A DNA stretch of 64,000 nucleotides. Origin: Thermogemmatispora aurantia. Lineage in GTDB: Bacteria; Chloroflexota; Ktedonobacteria; Ktedonobacterales; Ktedonobacteraceae. Of the stretch, positions 42,467 through 51,357 are shown one piece after another; position 1 is the stretch's first letter, and each line of letters begins with the position of its first letter. Made by a program: the position numbers and the translations under genes. The notes beneath the pieces were generated by a model. It did no database searches. It saw nothing but the letters and a program-made list of their open reading frames with translations, and was not told where the DNA came from. The stretch lies in the NCBI RefSeq assembly GCF_008974285.1, contig NZ_BKZV01000006.1, forward strand, positions 190,598 to 254,597, written 5' to 3'.

Positions 42467-43660
42467 ATGCCGGAAGCAGCATATGGCGATGTTCAGCAAT
42501 GGCAAGCCCCACGGCAGGTTCCTCCGAAGTGGCTGGTACTGGCGGCCCTGTTCCTCCTGGCTCTTGGCAGCGGCTGTCTCCCTTTGGGGAGTGCGCCGCC
42601 CTCTCCGACCTCGCCGGCACTCAATGCGGCGGCGCAGCAGATGCAGACCCTGCTCATGTGTGACGAGCGGCACGGCTGGGCTTCGACCCAGCGCTCTGTT
42701 CTGCGCACCACCGATGGTGGTGTGCACTGGCAAGATGTTACACCTCAGCCCGAGGCTGGCTCGGTCCCTCGGCAACCCGTTGAGCGTATTGTCGCTACCT
42801 ACCTGAATGCTCAGACTGCCTGGGTGGCCCTCATTTTCCAGGATGGGTCGACCACGCCGATCTACCATACGAGCGATGGGGGCCGGAGCTGGCAATGGAC
42901 AAATGTGCCGGCTCCAGGGATTGGAGTCGTACAACTGACCTTTGTCGACGCTCTCCACGGCTGGCTGCTGGTCAATCTGGGGATTGCCACCAATGCCGAG
43001 GCCGTTGCCATCTGGCGCACCACCGATGGTGGCAGCCATTGGCAGCGCATCATGCAGGTCTCCGCAGCCCAGGCTCGCACGGCGCAAAGCTCTGCAACCC
43101 TTCCCTACAGTGGCAGCAAGTCCGGTCTGGCTTTTCTCAATACGACCACTGGCTGGGCCACTGGCAGTGAGCCAGGTCTCAATCGAGCCTGGCTCTATGT
43201 AACGCACGACGGCGGCCAGAGCTGGCAGCCTCAGTCTCTACCTCTTCCCACCGGAAGCGAGAAGGCCCAAATTGCCACCCTACCGCCGCGCTTCTTCTCC
43301 GATCGCGATGGCCTCTTGCCCGTCAATGTCTATGCCGCTGGCAAGGCGAGCCTCTATTTTTACGTCACCCACGACGGTGGCAAAACCTGGCGCTTTGGTC
43401 TGGCGCTGCCGGCTTCGGTCATCGCCTGGTCCTTTGTCTCGGCCAATGTTGGCTATGCGACCGACCGCACGACGCTCTATGTGACGCATGATGGAGGACA
43501 GCATTGGAGCCAGCAGCTACCCACTGGTCCTTTCGCGGACGTCATTCAACTAGATTTTCTGACGGCCAGCACTGGCTGGGCCTTGTGCCTGGCACCTCCG
43601 GCGAAAACCCATATTCTGAGGACGAACGACGCCGGTCAGAGCTGGCAGCAGCTCAGTTAA
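42467..43660 (+). CDS. BNR/Ycf48-like beta-propeller lipoprotein
   Basis: 397 residues, starting at ATG 42467 with AAGGAAGG upstream. Residues about 20-45 form a lipoprotein signal (WLVLAALFLLALGSGC). The mature part is a beta-propeller with at least six sortilin/BNR-type blades: repeated RTTDGGVHWQ, HTSDGGRSWQW, RTTDGGSHWQR, VTHDGGQSWQ, VTHDGGKTWR, VTHDGGQHWS, RTNDAGQSWQ, each followed by a GW/F strand. Similar proteins (Ycf48/HCF136 family) are extracytoplasmic binding scaffolds; no photosystem is expected here, so the role is unknown. It is 120 bases downstream of map in the same direction. Confidence 0.88.
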   Translation: MPEAAYGDVQQWQAPRQVPPKWLVLAALFLLALGSGCLPLGSAPPSPTSPALNAAAQQMQTLLMCDERHGWASTQRSVLRTTDGGVHWQDVTPQPEAGSVPRQPVERIVATYLNAQTAWVALIFQDGSTTPIYHTSDGGRSWQWTNVPAPGIGVVQLTFVDALHGWLLVNLGIATNAEAVAIWRTTDGGSHWQRIMQVSAAQARTAQSSATLPYSGSKSGLAFLNTTTGWATGSEPGLNRAWLYVTHDGGQSWQPQSLPLPTGSEKAQIATLPPRFFSDRDGLLPVNVYAAGKASLYFYVTHDGGKTWRFGLALPASVIAWSFVSANVGYATDRTTLYVTHDGGQHWSQQLPTGPFADVIQLDFLTASTGWALCLAPPAKTHILRTNDAGQSWQQLS

Positions 43661-43724
43661 GTCCCGGCTAGCTTCAGCTCTCAGGTGAGCAGATAGCTTC
43701 TCTCCTTGTCGGTGGCGTGTCTGG

Positions 43725-43763
43725 AAAAGGAGCGGCCCATCGCAGCAGGCGATGGGCCGCTCC
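43725..43763 (-). terminator. Terminator of valS
   Basis: Perfect 15-bp stem GGAGCGGCCCATCGC (43729-43743) / GCGATGGGCCGCTCC (43749-43763), 5-base loop; minus-strand RNA continues UUUU (43728-43725). It sits between the converging propeller gene and valS. Confidence 0.75.
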
Positions 43764-43897
43764 CTGCCTATGCGCGCGAAAAAGGAGGAACATGGGAGTA
43801 CCTGTCTGCTCTCCCTCTCCGGCTGAGCGGAGCAGACTGGCCCAGGTGGCTTGACCTGAGCCAGCCTGGTTTCTGCCCTACTGGCAAGCGCTGGCGT

Positions 43898-46633
43898 TTA
43901 GCTGCTCAGAGCTGCGCGGCGCTCACGCAGCTTGGCCAGCCGCTCCTCTTGCTCGCTGAGGCGTTCGCGCTCGCGCTCCACCACCTCGGGCTTGGCCCGC
44001 TTGACGAACTCCTCGTTGGCCAGCCGCGCCTGGAAACGGGTAATCTCCTGCTCCGTACGAGCGATCTCCTTATCAAGGCGCGCCAGCTCCTTCTCCACGT
44101 CGAACATCCCAGCCAGCGGCAGGTAGATCTCCACCGGCCCAGCCAGCAGGCCCATTGCCCCTTGTGGCTTTGGCTCCAGACGCTCATAGAAGCGCGGCGT
44201 CTCTGTGCGCGCCAGAAACTCAATCAAGGGCGCCTGCTCGCTGAGGAGGGCGAGCTTCGGGCCAGCGGCCAGCAGCACCTGAATGCGGCGGGCCGGCTCC
44301 ACGCCGAGCTGATTGCGCGCGTCGCGGATGCGCGTGATCAGCTCCTGCAAGAGGGCGAAGTCCTCCTCGGCCTCCTCGTCTTTGGCGGCTGGCACAGCCT
44401 GCGGCCAGGGGGCCACGATCAGGGCCGGGGCCGGCCAGCGCTCTGGCTCCGGCTCGCTGAAGCGATAGAGATGCTGCCACACCTCCTCTGTCACAAAGGG
44501 CATGAAGGGGTGGAGAAGGCGCAGCGAGGTATCGAGCACCGCGCGCAGGATCGCCGCCGTCGTCTTACGGGCCTTGGCGTCGCCCTGGAGCTGCACCTTG
44601 GCGATCTCCAGATACCAGTCGCAGTATTCGGTCCAGAAGAACTCATGGATGCGGCGACCGGCTTCGCCAAACTGGAACTCCTCAATCAATTGTGTCACAT
44701 CGCTGATCAGCTGCGAGATGCGGCTCACGATCCAGCGATCGGCCAGGGTGCGGGGGCGGAGGGCCTCCAGGGGAGGCACGCCGTCCTCAATCTCAGCGGT
44801 CGCTGTCAAGACAAAGCGCGAGGCGTTCCAGATCTTATTGGCGAAATTGCGGTTGCCCACGATGCGCTCGGGCACCAGCTTCATATCGTTGCCGGGCGTA
44901 CTGCTGGTGGCCAGAGTGAAGCGCAGGGCATCGGTGCCGTACTGATCCATCACCTCGATTGGATCGACGACGTTGTTCTTCGACTTGCTCATCTTCTCGC
45001 CCTTGGCGTCGCGCACCAGGCCGTGCAGGTAGATGACGCGGAAGGGGATCGTCCCCATGAAATGGATGCCGGCCATCACCATGCGCGCCACCCAGAAGAA
45101 GATGATGTCGTAGCCCGTCTCCATCACCGAGGTCGGATAGTAGCGACGGAGGTCCGGCGTATCGTCGGGCCAGCCGAGCGTACTGAACGGCCACAGCCAG
45201 GACGAGAACCAGGTATCGAGCACGTCCTCATCCTGATGCAGGCGTTCGCTCTCGCAATGGGGACAGCGCATCACATCCTCGCGGCTGGCGATCGTCTCGC
45301 CGCAGTCATCGCAGTACCAGACAGGAATGCGATGGCCCCACCAGAGCTGACGCGAGATCGTCCAGTCGTGGATGTTCTCCAGCCAATCACAGTAGATTTT
45401 CGTAAAGCGCTCGGGCAGGATGCGAATCTGGCCATACTTGACCGCGTTCAGCGCCGGCGTGGCCAGCGGCTTCATGTGCACGAACCACTGCTTCGAGACC
45501 AGCGGCTCAATCACCGTATTGCAGCGCTGGCAGTGGCCCAGAGGGACCGTGTAATCCTCGATCTTGACGATCAGGCCCTCCTGCTGGAGCTGCTCGACCA
45601 GCTTCTTGCGCGCCTCAAAGCGGTCCAAACCGGCGTAGGGACCGGCCTCGGGGGTCATCTTGCCATCGAAGCCGATGACCTGCACGCGCGGCAGGCCGTG
45701 GCGCTGGCCAATCTCGAAATCGGTTGGATCGTGGAAGGGCGTCACCTTGACCGCGCCGGTGCCGAAGCCCATTTCCACAGCCTCATCGGCGATGATGGGA
45801 ATCTCGCGTCCAATGACCGGCAGAATGGCGGTGCGCCCCACCAAAGCGCGATAGCGCTCGTCGCGCGGGTTGACCGCCACCGCCGTATCGCCGAGGATCG
45901 TCTCCGGGCGTGTGGTGGCCACACTGATATACTCGGTTGTCCCGGCGTTGCTCCCGGCCTCGGGCTTGAGCGGATAGCGCACGTAGGTCAGCTTGCCAGG
46001 GGTATCCTCGTGCTCCACCTCCAGGTCAGAGATGGCGCTCATGCAGCGCGGGCACCAGTTAATGATGCGCTCGCCGCGGTAGATCAGGCCCTCCTCGTAG
46101 AGGCGCACAAAAACCTCACGCACGGCACGCGAGAGGCCCTCGTCCAGGGTAAAGCGCTGACGCGACCAATCGCAGGAGACGCCGAGGCGGCGGTGCTGGT
46201 TCTGGATGCGCTTCTTATATTGGCCAACCCACTGCCAGACCCGTTCGAGGAAGGCGGCGCGACCCAGACGATGACGATCGGTTCCCTCCTTAGCCAGTTC
46301 GCGCTCCACCACGGCCTGCGTGGCGATGCCAGCGTGATCCTCGCCCGGCACCCACAGCGTTTCATCGCCACGCATCCGATGGTAGCGAATCATAATATCC
46401 TCGATGGTAGCGGTGAGGGCATGCCCCACATGCAGCACGCCAGTCACGTTCGGGGGCGGCATGCTGATCACAAAGGGGGGCCGCTGTGGATTCGGGCGCG
46501 GCTTAAAGTAGCCTCCTTCCTCCCAGAAGCGATACCATTTTCCCTCGACCGCCTGCGGCTCATAGGCTTTGGGTAGGGCCGCAAGCAACTGCTTTTTCTC
46601 TTCGATACTGGCTATCTTCTCCTGCTCAATCAT
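43898..46633 (-). CDS. valS: Valyl-tRNA synthetase
   Basis: Class Ia aminoacyl-tRNA synthetase charging tRNA-Val, 911 residues. Class I signatures are HVGH (68-71, in PPPNVTGVLHVGHAL) and KMSKS (about 546). The editing domain is between (TTRPETILGDTAVAVNP, MGFGTGAVKVTPFHDPTDF), with a four-Cys zinc-like knot (WYCDDCGETI...CPHCESERL). The C-terminal about 60 residues are the usual ValS coiled-coil arm. ATG 46633 has AGGAGG five bases upstream. Expression is controlled by the T-box leader at 46884-47340. A 956-codon open frame on the opposite strand is a shadow. Confidence 0.98.
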   Translation of the reverse strand: MIEQEKIASIEEKKQLLAALPKAYEPQAVEGKWYRFWEEGGYFKPRPNPQRPPFVISMPPPNVTGVLHVGHALTATIEDIMIRYHRMRGDETLWVPGEDHAGIATQAVVERELAKEGTDRHRLGRAAFLERVWQWVGQYKKRIQNQHRRLGVSCDWSRQRFTLDEGLSRAVREVFVRLYEEGLIYRGERIINWCPRCMSAISDLEVEHEDTPGKLTYVRYPLKPEAGSNAGTTEYISVATTRPETILGDTAVAVNPRDERYRALVGRTAILPVIGREIPIIADEAVEMGFGTGAVKVTPFHDPTDFEIGQRHGLPRVQVIGFDGKMTPEAGPYAGLDRFEARKKLVEQLQQEGLIVKIEDYTVPLGHCQRCNTVIEPLVSKQWFVHMKPLATPALNAVKYGQIRILPERFTKIYCDWLENIHDWTISRQLWWGHRIPVWYCDDCGETIASREDVMRCPHCESERLHQDEDVLDTWFSSWLWPFSTLGWPDDTPDLRRYYPTSVMETGYDIIFFWVARMVMAGIHFMGTIPFRVIYLHGLVRDAKGEKMSKSKNNVVDPIEVMDQYGTDALRFTLATSSTPGNDMKLVPERIVGNRNFANKIWNASRFVLTATAEIEDGVPPLEALRPRTLADRWIVSRISQLISDVTQLIEEFQFGEAGRRIHEFFWTEYCDWYLEIAKVQLQGDAKARKTTAAILRAVLDTSLRLLHPFMPFVTEEVWQHLYRFSEPEPERWPAPALIVAPWPQAVPAAKDEEAEEDFALLQELITRIRDARNQLGVEPARRIQVLLAAGPKLALLSEQAPLIEFLARTETPRFYERLEPKPQGAMGLLAGPVEIYLPLAGMFDVEKELARLDKEIARTEQEITRFQARLANEEFVKRAKPEVVERERERLSEQEERLAKLRERRAALSS

Positions 46634-46883
46634 ATTCCCTCCTGCGGTAGTGGGTGAACTCCGCTATCACCGCCTGGCTGGACTGCCCTGGCTGCTACGA
46701 TGAACGGCTACAACGATGATGATGATAGCGATGATGGCTCAAAGCGTACTCAGGTCAGACGCGGCCAGGCCACTTTTTGTCAGCTCAGACCGCGGCACTG
46801 AGAGCGGGCGGGGCCTGGCTGCCTTTGGACTAACCAGGGAGCCCACTATCCCAAGGCGGGGAGTTGGGCGGATCACAGTTCTA

Positions 46884-47340
46884 ACAGAAAACCCTTCCCG
46901 CCATCAAGGACGAGAAGGGTTCATACTCGTGGTACCACCTTGCTTCAGTCAATCGCCCTGCGCTCAGGCTTACACTCGGGCTGCTCTGCCGGCCAGTAAA
47001 GGCCGCGATCTTGAGCAATGCTGCTGCTCTCCTCCCCTGATGGCAGGAGGCGATTGACCCTCATTTGTGCGCTAACGGGCACACCGCAGCAGCTCACGCG
47101 TCCCTTTCAGTATCCTCATGCCCATTGTCCCCTCCGCGCTTGCTCTCTCCCTTGCTCAGCTCTGCCGGGACCGCGACAAGCTACCTTGCTCAGACTCCCA
47201 GGCGACCTTCAGCGTCTGCCATCCGGGGAAGACTTGCAGCCGGTGATCTTCCCTCTCTGCCGGGGCCAGAGCGCCTACTCCTCCTGTTCAGCGTCTGTGT
47301 CACTCTCTAGAGCGCGTAGCATGCGCCTTTGTTCGGATTG
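46884..47340 (-). ncRNA. T-box riboswitch leader of valS
   Basis: Minus-strand leader of about 455 nucleotides. From 5' to 3': a Stem I region at about 47300-47175 with GGAGGAGUAGG (AGUA-like motif), the distal CAGAGAGGGAAG...CGGCUGCAAG elements, and GAAG-GUC-GCC, where GUC (47206-47204) is the candidate valine specifier. Further stems follow; then the T-box itself, AAGGTGGTACCACG (46941-46928); then the terminator stem AACCCTTCTCG / CGGGAAGGGTT (46921-46911 with 46900-46890) and UUCUGUU. Uncharged tRNA-Val should stabilise the antiterminator and let valS be transcribed. Confidence 0.88.
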
Positions 47341-47345
47341 TCTTT

Positions 47346-47374
47346 AGTGTAGCAGATCGCGTAGCCAATGTCAA
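47346..47374 (-). promoter_or_regulatory. valS promoter
   Basis: Minus strand TTGACA (47374-47369), 17 bases, TACACT (47351-47346); predicted start near 47340, exactly where the T-box leader begins. Confidence 0.8.
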
Positions 47375-47476
47375 GCCGAGAGCAGGCGATCAGACAAAGC
47401 TCGCTCTCGCCTTCCTCGCTCTGGCTAGCCCTTCCTGCGGACCTGCTGCTCTGCCTCTGATCCTGGCGACCTCATC

Positions 47477-48184
47477 TCAATGCTGGGACTGAGACGCCTG
47501 GGAAGACTGGGCTGCCTCGGGAGCGAAGGTCTGCATGATCTGCTGCATCAGCCGCGTCTCGGGCACTGCTCCCAGAATCTCCAGCTGGTCGTTAATCACT
47601 GTCTTAGGCACTCCCTGGACGCGGTAGCGCTGCGCCAGATCGACGAATTCGGAAACCTCGACGACATCCGCCGTCACTCGCTCGCTGGCCATCGCCAGCG
47701 CATGGGCCAGCAGGGCCATGCGTGGGCAGTAAGGGCAGGTTGGCGTGACAAACACTTGAATGTGCAGGTCTTGCTGCAACGACTGTAATTGTTGCTGCGT
47801 CTGCGGACTAAGCGCTGTTTCGCCGCGCGACAGCCGGCGGATATCCTCGATCAGCGTACTGAACTCGTAGCCAGCCGGAATACCGAAGAAGCGCAGGCGT
47901 CCCCTGGCCTTGCCCTCCAGGATAAAGGCCGGAATGCGCTCAATCTGGCGCTGCCTGGCCTCGGCCTCATCGCGATAAAAGTCCTTCACCTGAAGATGGA
48001 TCTTATCCGAGAGGCTGGCCACCTCTTCCAGAAGCTCGCGGGTCTCTTTGCAGAACTGGCATTCATGGCCTGGAATCAGCAGCGGAGACTCGCGCTGCGT
48101 GAAGTAGGTAATTGTCACCTCGCCATCCAGATCCTTGAAAAGCTCGCGAATCTTTTCCTGATCGCTTGCTTCGATCAAAGCCAT
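47477..48184 (-). CDS. Protein disulfide oxidoreductase (tandem glutaredoxin-like)
   Basis: Cytoplasmic thiol-disulfide oxidoreductase of 235 residues made of two thioredoxin-fold units. The first has C42-Q-F-C45 (GHECQFCKET), the second C150-P-Y-C153 (VTPTCPYCPRM), each followed by its own cis-Pro region (RIPAFIL; GVPKTVI). This two-CXXC layout is typical of the PDO family of thermophiles, which form or reduce intracellular disulfides. ATG 48184 (GGTGGAACG upstream) is preferred to an upstream in-frame start. It sits 240 bases downstream of an MBL-rhodanese gene in the same direction, which suggests a shared sulfur/redox role. Confidence 0.92.
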   Translation of the reverse strand: MALIEASDQEKIRELFKDLDGEVTITYFTQRESPLLIPGHECQFCKETRELLEEVASLSDKIHLQVKDFYRDEAEARQRQIERIPAFILEGKARGRLRFFGIPAGYEFSTLIEDIRRLSRGETALSPQTQQQLQSLQQDLHIQVFVTPTCPYCPRMALLAHALAMASERVTADVVEVSEFVDLAQRYRVQGVPKTVINDQLEILGAVPETRLMQQIMQTFAPEAAQSSQASQSQH

Positions 48185-48421
48185 CGTTCCACCTTCTCTC
48201 ATTTACTGATGCTACGCATTACTCTCTGACGCTGTTGCGCGCCGCCGGCAGCCCAGGAAAGGGCGGGTTCCCCCCGCCGTAGGGGAGAGGCCCGCCACAT
48301 TCTACCGCGTCGAGCGGCGCCTTGCATGCACAACCATATGTCCAAGAAGGACCGGCGCAGAGGGGGCCGGCAGCTGGCCAGCTCTTGCTCTGCAGTGCCA
48401 GGACCTACGAGATCGCGGGTT

Positions 48422-49861
48422 TCACGGATGGGCATGCGTTGCCAGATCCTCTGCCGTCGGCAGGGTGGGTTCCTCTGCCGGCTCGGTCACCAGCGGCAGG
48501 CCGCGCTCCTGCCAATCGGGCACACCCCCATCGACAGCCACCACCTCGCGTCCTGTGGCCGCCAGCATGCTGGCAGCGATCGAGGCGCGGTGACCGGAGT
48601 GGCAGATGACCGCCAGAGGCGTATGGCGTGGCAGGCTCTCCAGGTGCTGAGGTAAATCGCCGATGTGCAGATGGAGCGCGCCTGGAATATGGCCTTGCCG
48701 CCACTCATCATCGCGGCGCACGTCCAGCACGGTCAGTGAGGGCTGGCCCTTCCAGCGCCGGTAGAGGGTGTCAATATCGATGCGCTCGAAGCTGCCCGTG
48801 GGCAGAGCGGCGGCCTTCCAGGCCGCGATGCCGCCAGCCAGGTAGCCTTGGGCCTGTTCGTAACCAATGCGGATCAGCTGCACCACCGCCTCACGTCGGC
48901 CCTCCTCATCCTCGATCAGGAGCAAGAGTGGTGTATTGAAAGGCAGCAGCCAGCCGACGTAGGTGGCGAAGGAGCTGTCCAGCTCGATATTCAAGGAGCC
49001 AGGAATATGTTCACGAGCGAACTCTGTGCGCGGGCGACCGTCAACCAGCGGCAGGCCCTGCTGCAGCCAGCGCTGCACCTCCTGCGGCGAGCGCGGTGGC
49101 AGCTCCGGTAGCCCACCCAGAATACGCGGCCCTTGCTGGTTAATATCATGCATGTAGCGGTAATAGTGTGGGTAGGCTGTGTAGCTGGCAAGCTGGCGGC
49201 GCACAAAGTCGACTTCGTCGCGCGCCTGCACCACGGGGTTGGCCAGACGCTCTTGACCAATGGTAGTGCTGCGCTTGGCGCCAACAGCGCTTGCCACACA
49301 GAAGGAGCCGGCGCCGTGTGTCGGGTAGACCAGCACGCTATCGGGCAACATCTGCAAGAGACGTAGCAGCGAGTGATATTGCTGACGCGTCAGGGTCAGG
49401 GTCAGCTCGGGGCCGAGCAGGTCGGTACGGCCTGCGCTACCGACGAGCATGCTGCCACCACTAAAGAGGGCATAGGGTTGGCTGCTCTCCGCTTGGTAAA
49501 GCAGGTAGCTCGTATGCTCCGGCGTATGGCCCGGGGTCGCCAGGGCCTGGAAAGTCAGCTCCCCCACGCGGAAGCGGTCGCCATCGCGCACCGGTTGGTG
49601 AGGGTAAAGCAGATGGGCATCAGCACTGGCGACAATCGTGGCACCTGTGCGCGCCGCCAGCTCGCGCCCGCCGGTGACGTAGTCGTTGTGAATGTGCGTC
49701 TCCAGAATGTGGGTGATGCGCGCCTGCGAGCGTGCTGCGGCTTCCAGGTAAACGTCGACGTCGCGACGTGGATCGACCACCGCCGCCTGACCGCTGCGCC
49801 CGTCGCTGACAAAGTAGGATTGGTGCCCCAGACCTTCAATGAAGAACTGCTCGATTTGCAT
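48422..49861 (-). CDS. MBL-fold hydrolase fused to two rhodanese domains (persulfide dioxygenase-like)
   Basis: 479 residues. Residues 1-250: metallo-beta-lactamase fold of the ETHE1/persulfide-dioxygenase type with ETHIHNDYVTGG (metal ligands H56, H58, D60; Tyr at the following position is normal in this subgroup), ATPGHTPEHTSY and VYPTHGAGSFC. Residues about 262-355: a rhodanese domain without active-site Cys (LLLLIEDEEGRR in the loop), probably structural. Residues about 365-465: a second rhodanese domain with catalytic C420 in VICHSGHRA. Such fusions oxidise and transfer sulfane sulfur during sulfide detoxification. ATG 49861 follows GAGGTGAGAACC. It has its own promoter-like region at 49975-50002. 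Confidence 0.92.
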   Translation of the reverse strand: MQIEQFFIEGLGHQSYFVSDGRSGQAAVVDPRRDVDVYLEAAARSQARITHILETHIHNDYVTGGRELAARTGATIVASADAHLLYPHQPVRDGDRFRVGELTFQALATPGHTPEHTSYLLYQAESSQPYALFSGGSMLVGSAGRTDLLGPELTLTLTRQQYHSLLRLLQMLPDSVLVYPTHGAGSFCVASAVGAKRSTTIGQERLANPVVQARDEVDFVRRQLASYTAYPHYYRYMHDINQQGPRILGGLPELPPRSPQEVQRWLQQGLPLVDGRPRTEFAREHIPGSLNIELDSSFATYVGWLLPFNTPLLLLIEDEEGRREAVVQLIRIGYEQAQGYLAGGIAAWKAAALPTGSFERIDIDTLYRRWKGQPSLTVLDVRRDDEWRQGHIPGALHLHIGDLPQHLESLPRHTPLAVICHSGHRASIAASMLAATGREVVAVDGGVPDWQERGLPLVTEPAEEPTLPTAEDLATHAHP

Positions 49862-49974
49862 GGTTCTCACCTCACGGCCACCCGCCTGCTGCCAGCCTCG
49901 GGGGGGTGGCGCTCGCCCAAGGCTGGGCCGCTCGTTCGCTCGTTCTTCAACCGCTGGAGCGGCTGGCCTCTATT

Positions 49975-50008
49975 AGTATATCATCTTAATACGTTATGTC
50001 GATATAAC
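49975..50008 (-). promoter_or_regulatory. Promoter of the MBL-rhodanese gene with near-palindrome
   Basis: Minus strand TCGACA (50002-49997), 16 bases, TATACT (49980-49975), in a marked AT-rich island. The -35 box lies in a near-palindrome GTTAT-GTCGAT-ATAAC (49993-50008), a candidate site for the ArsR-family regulator encoded at 50632. Confidence 0.5.
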
Positions 50009-50105
50009 TACTGAACTGTTAAAAAAACGGATGGCACTGACCTTCCCGCCCCAAAGGATGGAAGCTGTGGCTGTCCTGGCACTCCTGGCCATCTAAGGTA
50101 AGGAG

Positions 50106-50459
50106 CTATTCGACGGGCAGCCCGTGCAGGCGCCAGCTCGTGATCCCGCCTTTCACATTGACTACGCGCGAGAGACCCAAACGTTGGAGCAGCCGGGCTG
50201 CCTGAGCGCTGCGATGACCGCTCAAGCAGATCAGCAGTACCTCGCGATCGCGCGGTACCTCATCGACGCGCGTAGCGAGCTGTCCAAGGGGAATATTGAC
50301 GGCGCGCGGCGCGTGGCCGCTGCGATATTCCCACGGTTCACGCACATCGATCAGAACGGCTTCGCTGTCCGCGCGAGACAGGCGCTCCCAGGCTTGGCGG
50401 ACATCGATTGTCGCAACAGCCTGTGCTTCTTCTGAGTGTCGTAGAAATCGTCCAAACAT
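50106..50459 (-). CDS. Single-domain rhodanese
   Basis: Sulfurtransferase of 117 residues. One rhodanese fold: VLIDVREPWEYRSGHAPRAVNIPLGQL (35-61), catalytic C78 in LLICLSGHRS, VVNVKGGITSWRLHGLPV at the end. Cytoplasmic, no signal peptide. ATG 50459 with AAGG upstream. It is read from a consensus promoter (50573-50545) overlapping a palindrome and lies divergent from the ArsR-family gene. Probably carries persulfide sulfur for the MBL-rhodanese enzyme downstream (inference). Confidence 0.93.
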   Translation of the reverse strand: MFGRFLRHSEEAQAVATIDVRQAWERLSRADSEAVLIDVREPWEYRSGHAPRAVNIPLGQLATRVDEVPRDREVLLICLSGHRSAQAARLLQRLGLSRVVNVKGGITSWRLHGLPVE

Positions 50460-50544
50460 GAACCTTGCTCTCTCTTTCGCTTAGCTGACGGAGGGGCTGC
50501 CCGCCTTTCGCGGGCCAGCTCACTCTCCTTGACTTTCCTTTCTA

Positions 50545-50573
50545 ATTATATTACTATATAGTCATGAAGTCAA
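50545..50573 (-). promoter_or_regulatory. Rhodanese promoter with palindromic operator
   Basis: Minus strand TTGACT (50573-50568), 17 bases, TATAAT (50550-50545). The spacer contains the perfect 10-bp palindrome ACTATATAGT (50553-50562), positioned for repression by the divergently encoded ArsR-family protein. Confidence 0.72.
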
Positions 50574-50631
50574 GTGGTGATGATGGACATTCACCCGTTG
50601 ACCTCTACTCAGAGGGAGAAAGGAGAGCATC

Positions 50632-51120
50632 TTGACAAAGGAGAGACTCCAGCCGGTTCAAGACGGGGGGGAGTGGCAGCCGCGTGACCCGGAGAGCGCG
50701 ACGCGCTGGAAGCAGATCAGCAGCGAAGGGGGCTTTCCCGATCCGCTGCTTGAGCTGATTGCGGCGCGCTTCCGCCTCCTGGGGGAGCCACTGCGTCTCA
50801 AGCTCCTGGCGGCTCTCACGGGCGGTGAGCGCAGTGTTGGCGAGCTGGTGGCTCTGACGGGGGCCAGTCAGCCGAATGTCTCGAAGCATCTGGCGGCCCT
50901 CATGCAGGGAGGACTTGTCAAGCGGCGCAAGGTTGGCACCAGCATTTACTATACCCTGGCTGACCCCAGCGTCCTGACCCTGTGCGACATCGTCTGCGCT
51001 GGTGTTCAGGAGCGCTTTACCACGCTGGCGCAGACGCTCCAGCTCGGCTCAGCGATGGCCCTGGAGGATCTGCCGCCAGTAGAGGAGAGCGAGATCAGCG
51101 GATCAGGACCCCGCCAGTAG
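50632..51120 (+). CDS. ArsR/SmtB-family transcriptional regulator
   Basis: Winged-helix repressor of 162 residues. TTG 50632 is the start, with GGAG six bases upstream. DNA-binding core at about 43-110: RFRLLGEPLRLKLLAALTGG, VGELVALTGASQPNVSKHLAALMQGGLVKRRKVGTSIYYTL. The classical alpha-3 ELCVCDL metal site is replaced by SVGELVAL, so it is not an As/Cd/Zn sensor of that type. Two cysteines, C118 and C122 (LCDIVC), remain in the last dimerisation helix and could form a persulfide/tetrasulfide switch as in the BigR/SqrR group, although those use a different pair spacing. Genomic context (rhodanese, MBL-rhodanese) supports sulfane-sulfur sensing; this is inference. The C-terminal tail is acidic and disordered. 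Confidence 0.9.
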   Translation: MTKERLQPVQDGGEWQPRDPESATRWKQISSEGGFPDPLLELIAARFRLLGEPLRLKLLAALTGGERSVGELVALTGASQPNVSKHLAALMQGGLVKRRKVGTSIYYTLADPSVLTLCDIVCAGVQERFTTLAQTLQLGSAMALEDLPPVEESEISGSGPRQ

Positions 51121-51357
51121 GGGCGCGTGCTCTCTGCCAGCGCGGTTTGCCATTGACATTCGGCTGCGCCCTCTCCTCTCGCCTGCGGCCCAGTCTTCGC
51201 CTGCGTTCGCTCAGCTGTGGGGCCACGAGTGAGCAGAAAAGCGCCCCTCTTGTAGTTTTGGCCATAGTGATCAGTCGTAGCAAGCAAACTAGCAGGAGGC
51301 TGGAGCGTCCTCCAGTCTCTGCCAGGAGAATAGTGTAAAGAAGGAGGGAGAAAACCG

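Noticed and set aside
43706..46576. 956-codon open frame on the plus strand
   Set aside because: It is antisense to valS, which has all synthetase motifs, T-box and promoter. The frame's product is low-complexity (Leu, His, Arg, Gly) and has no ribosome-binding site; it arises from high-GC codon use.
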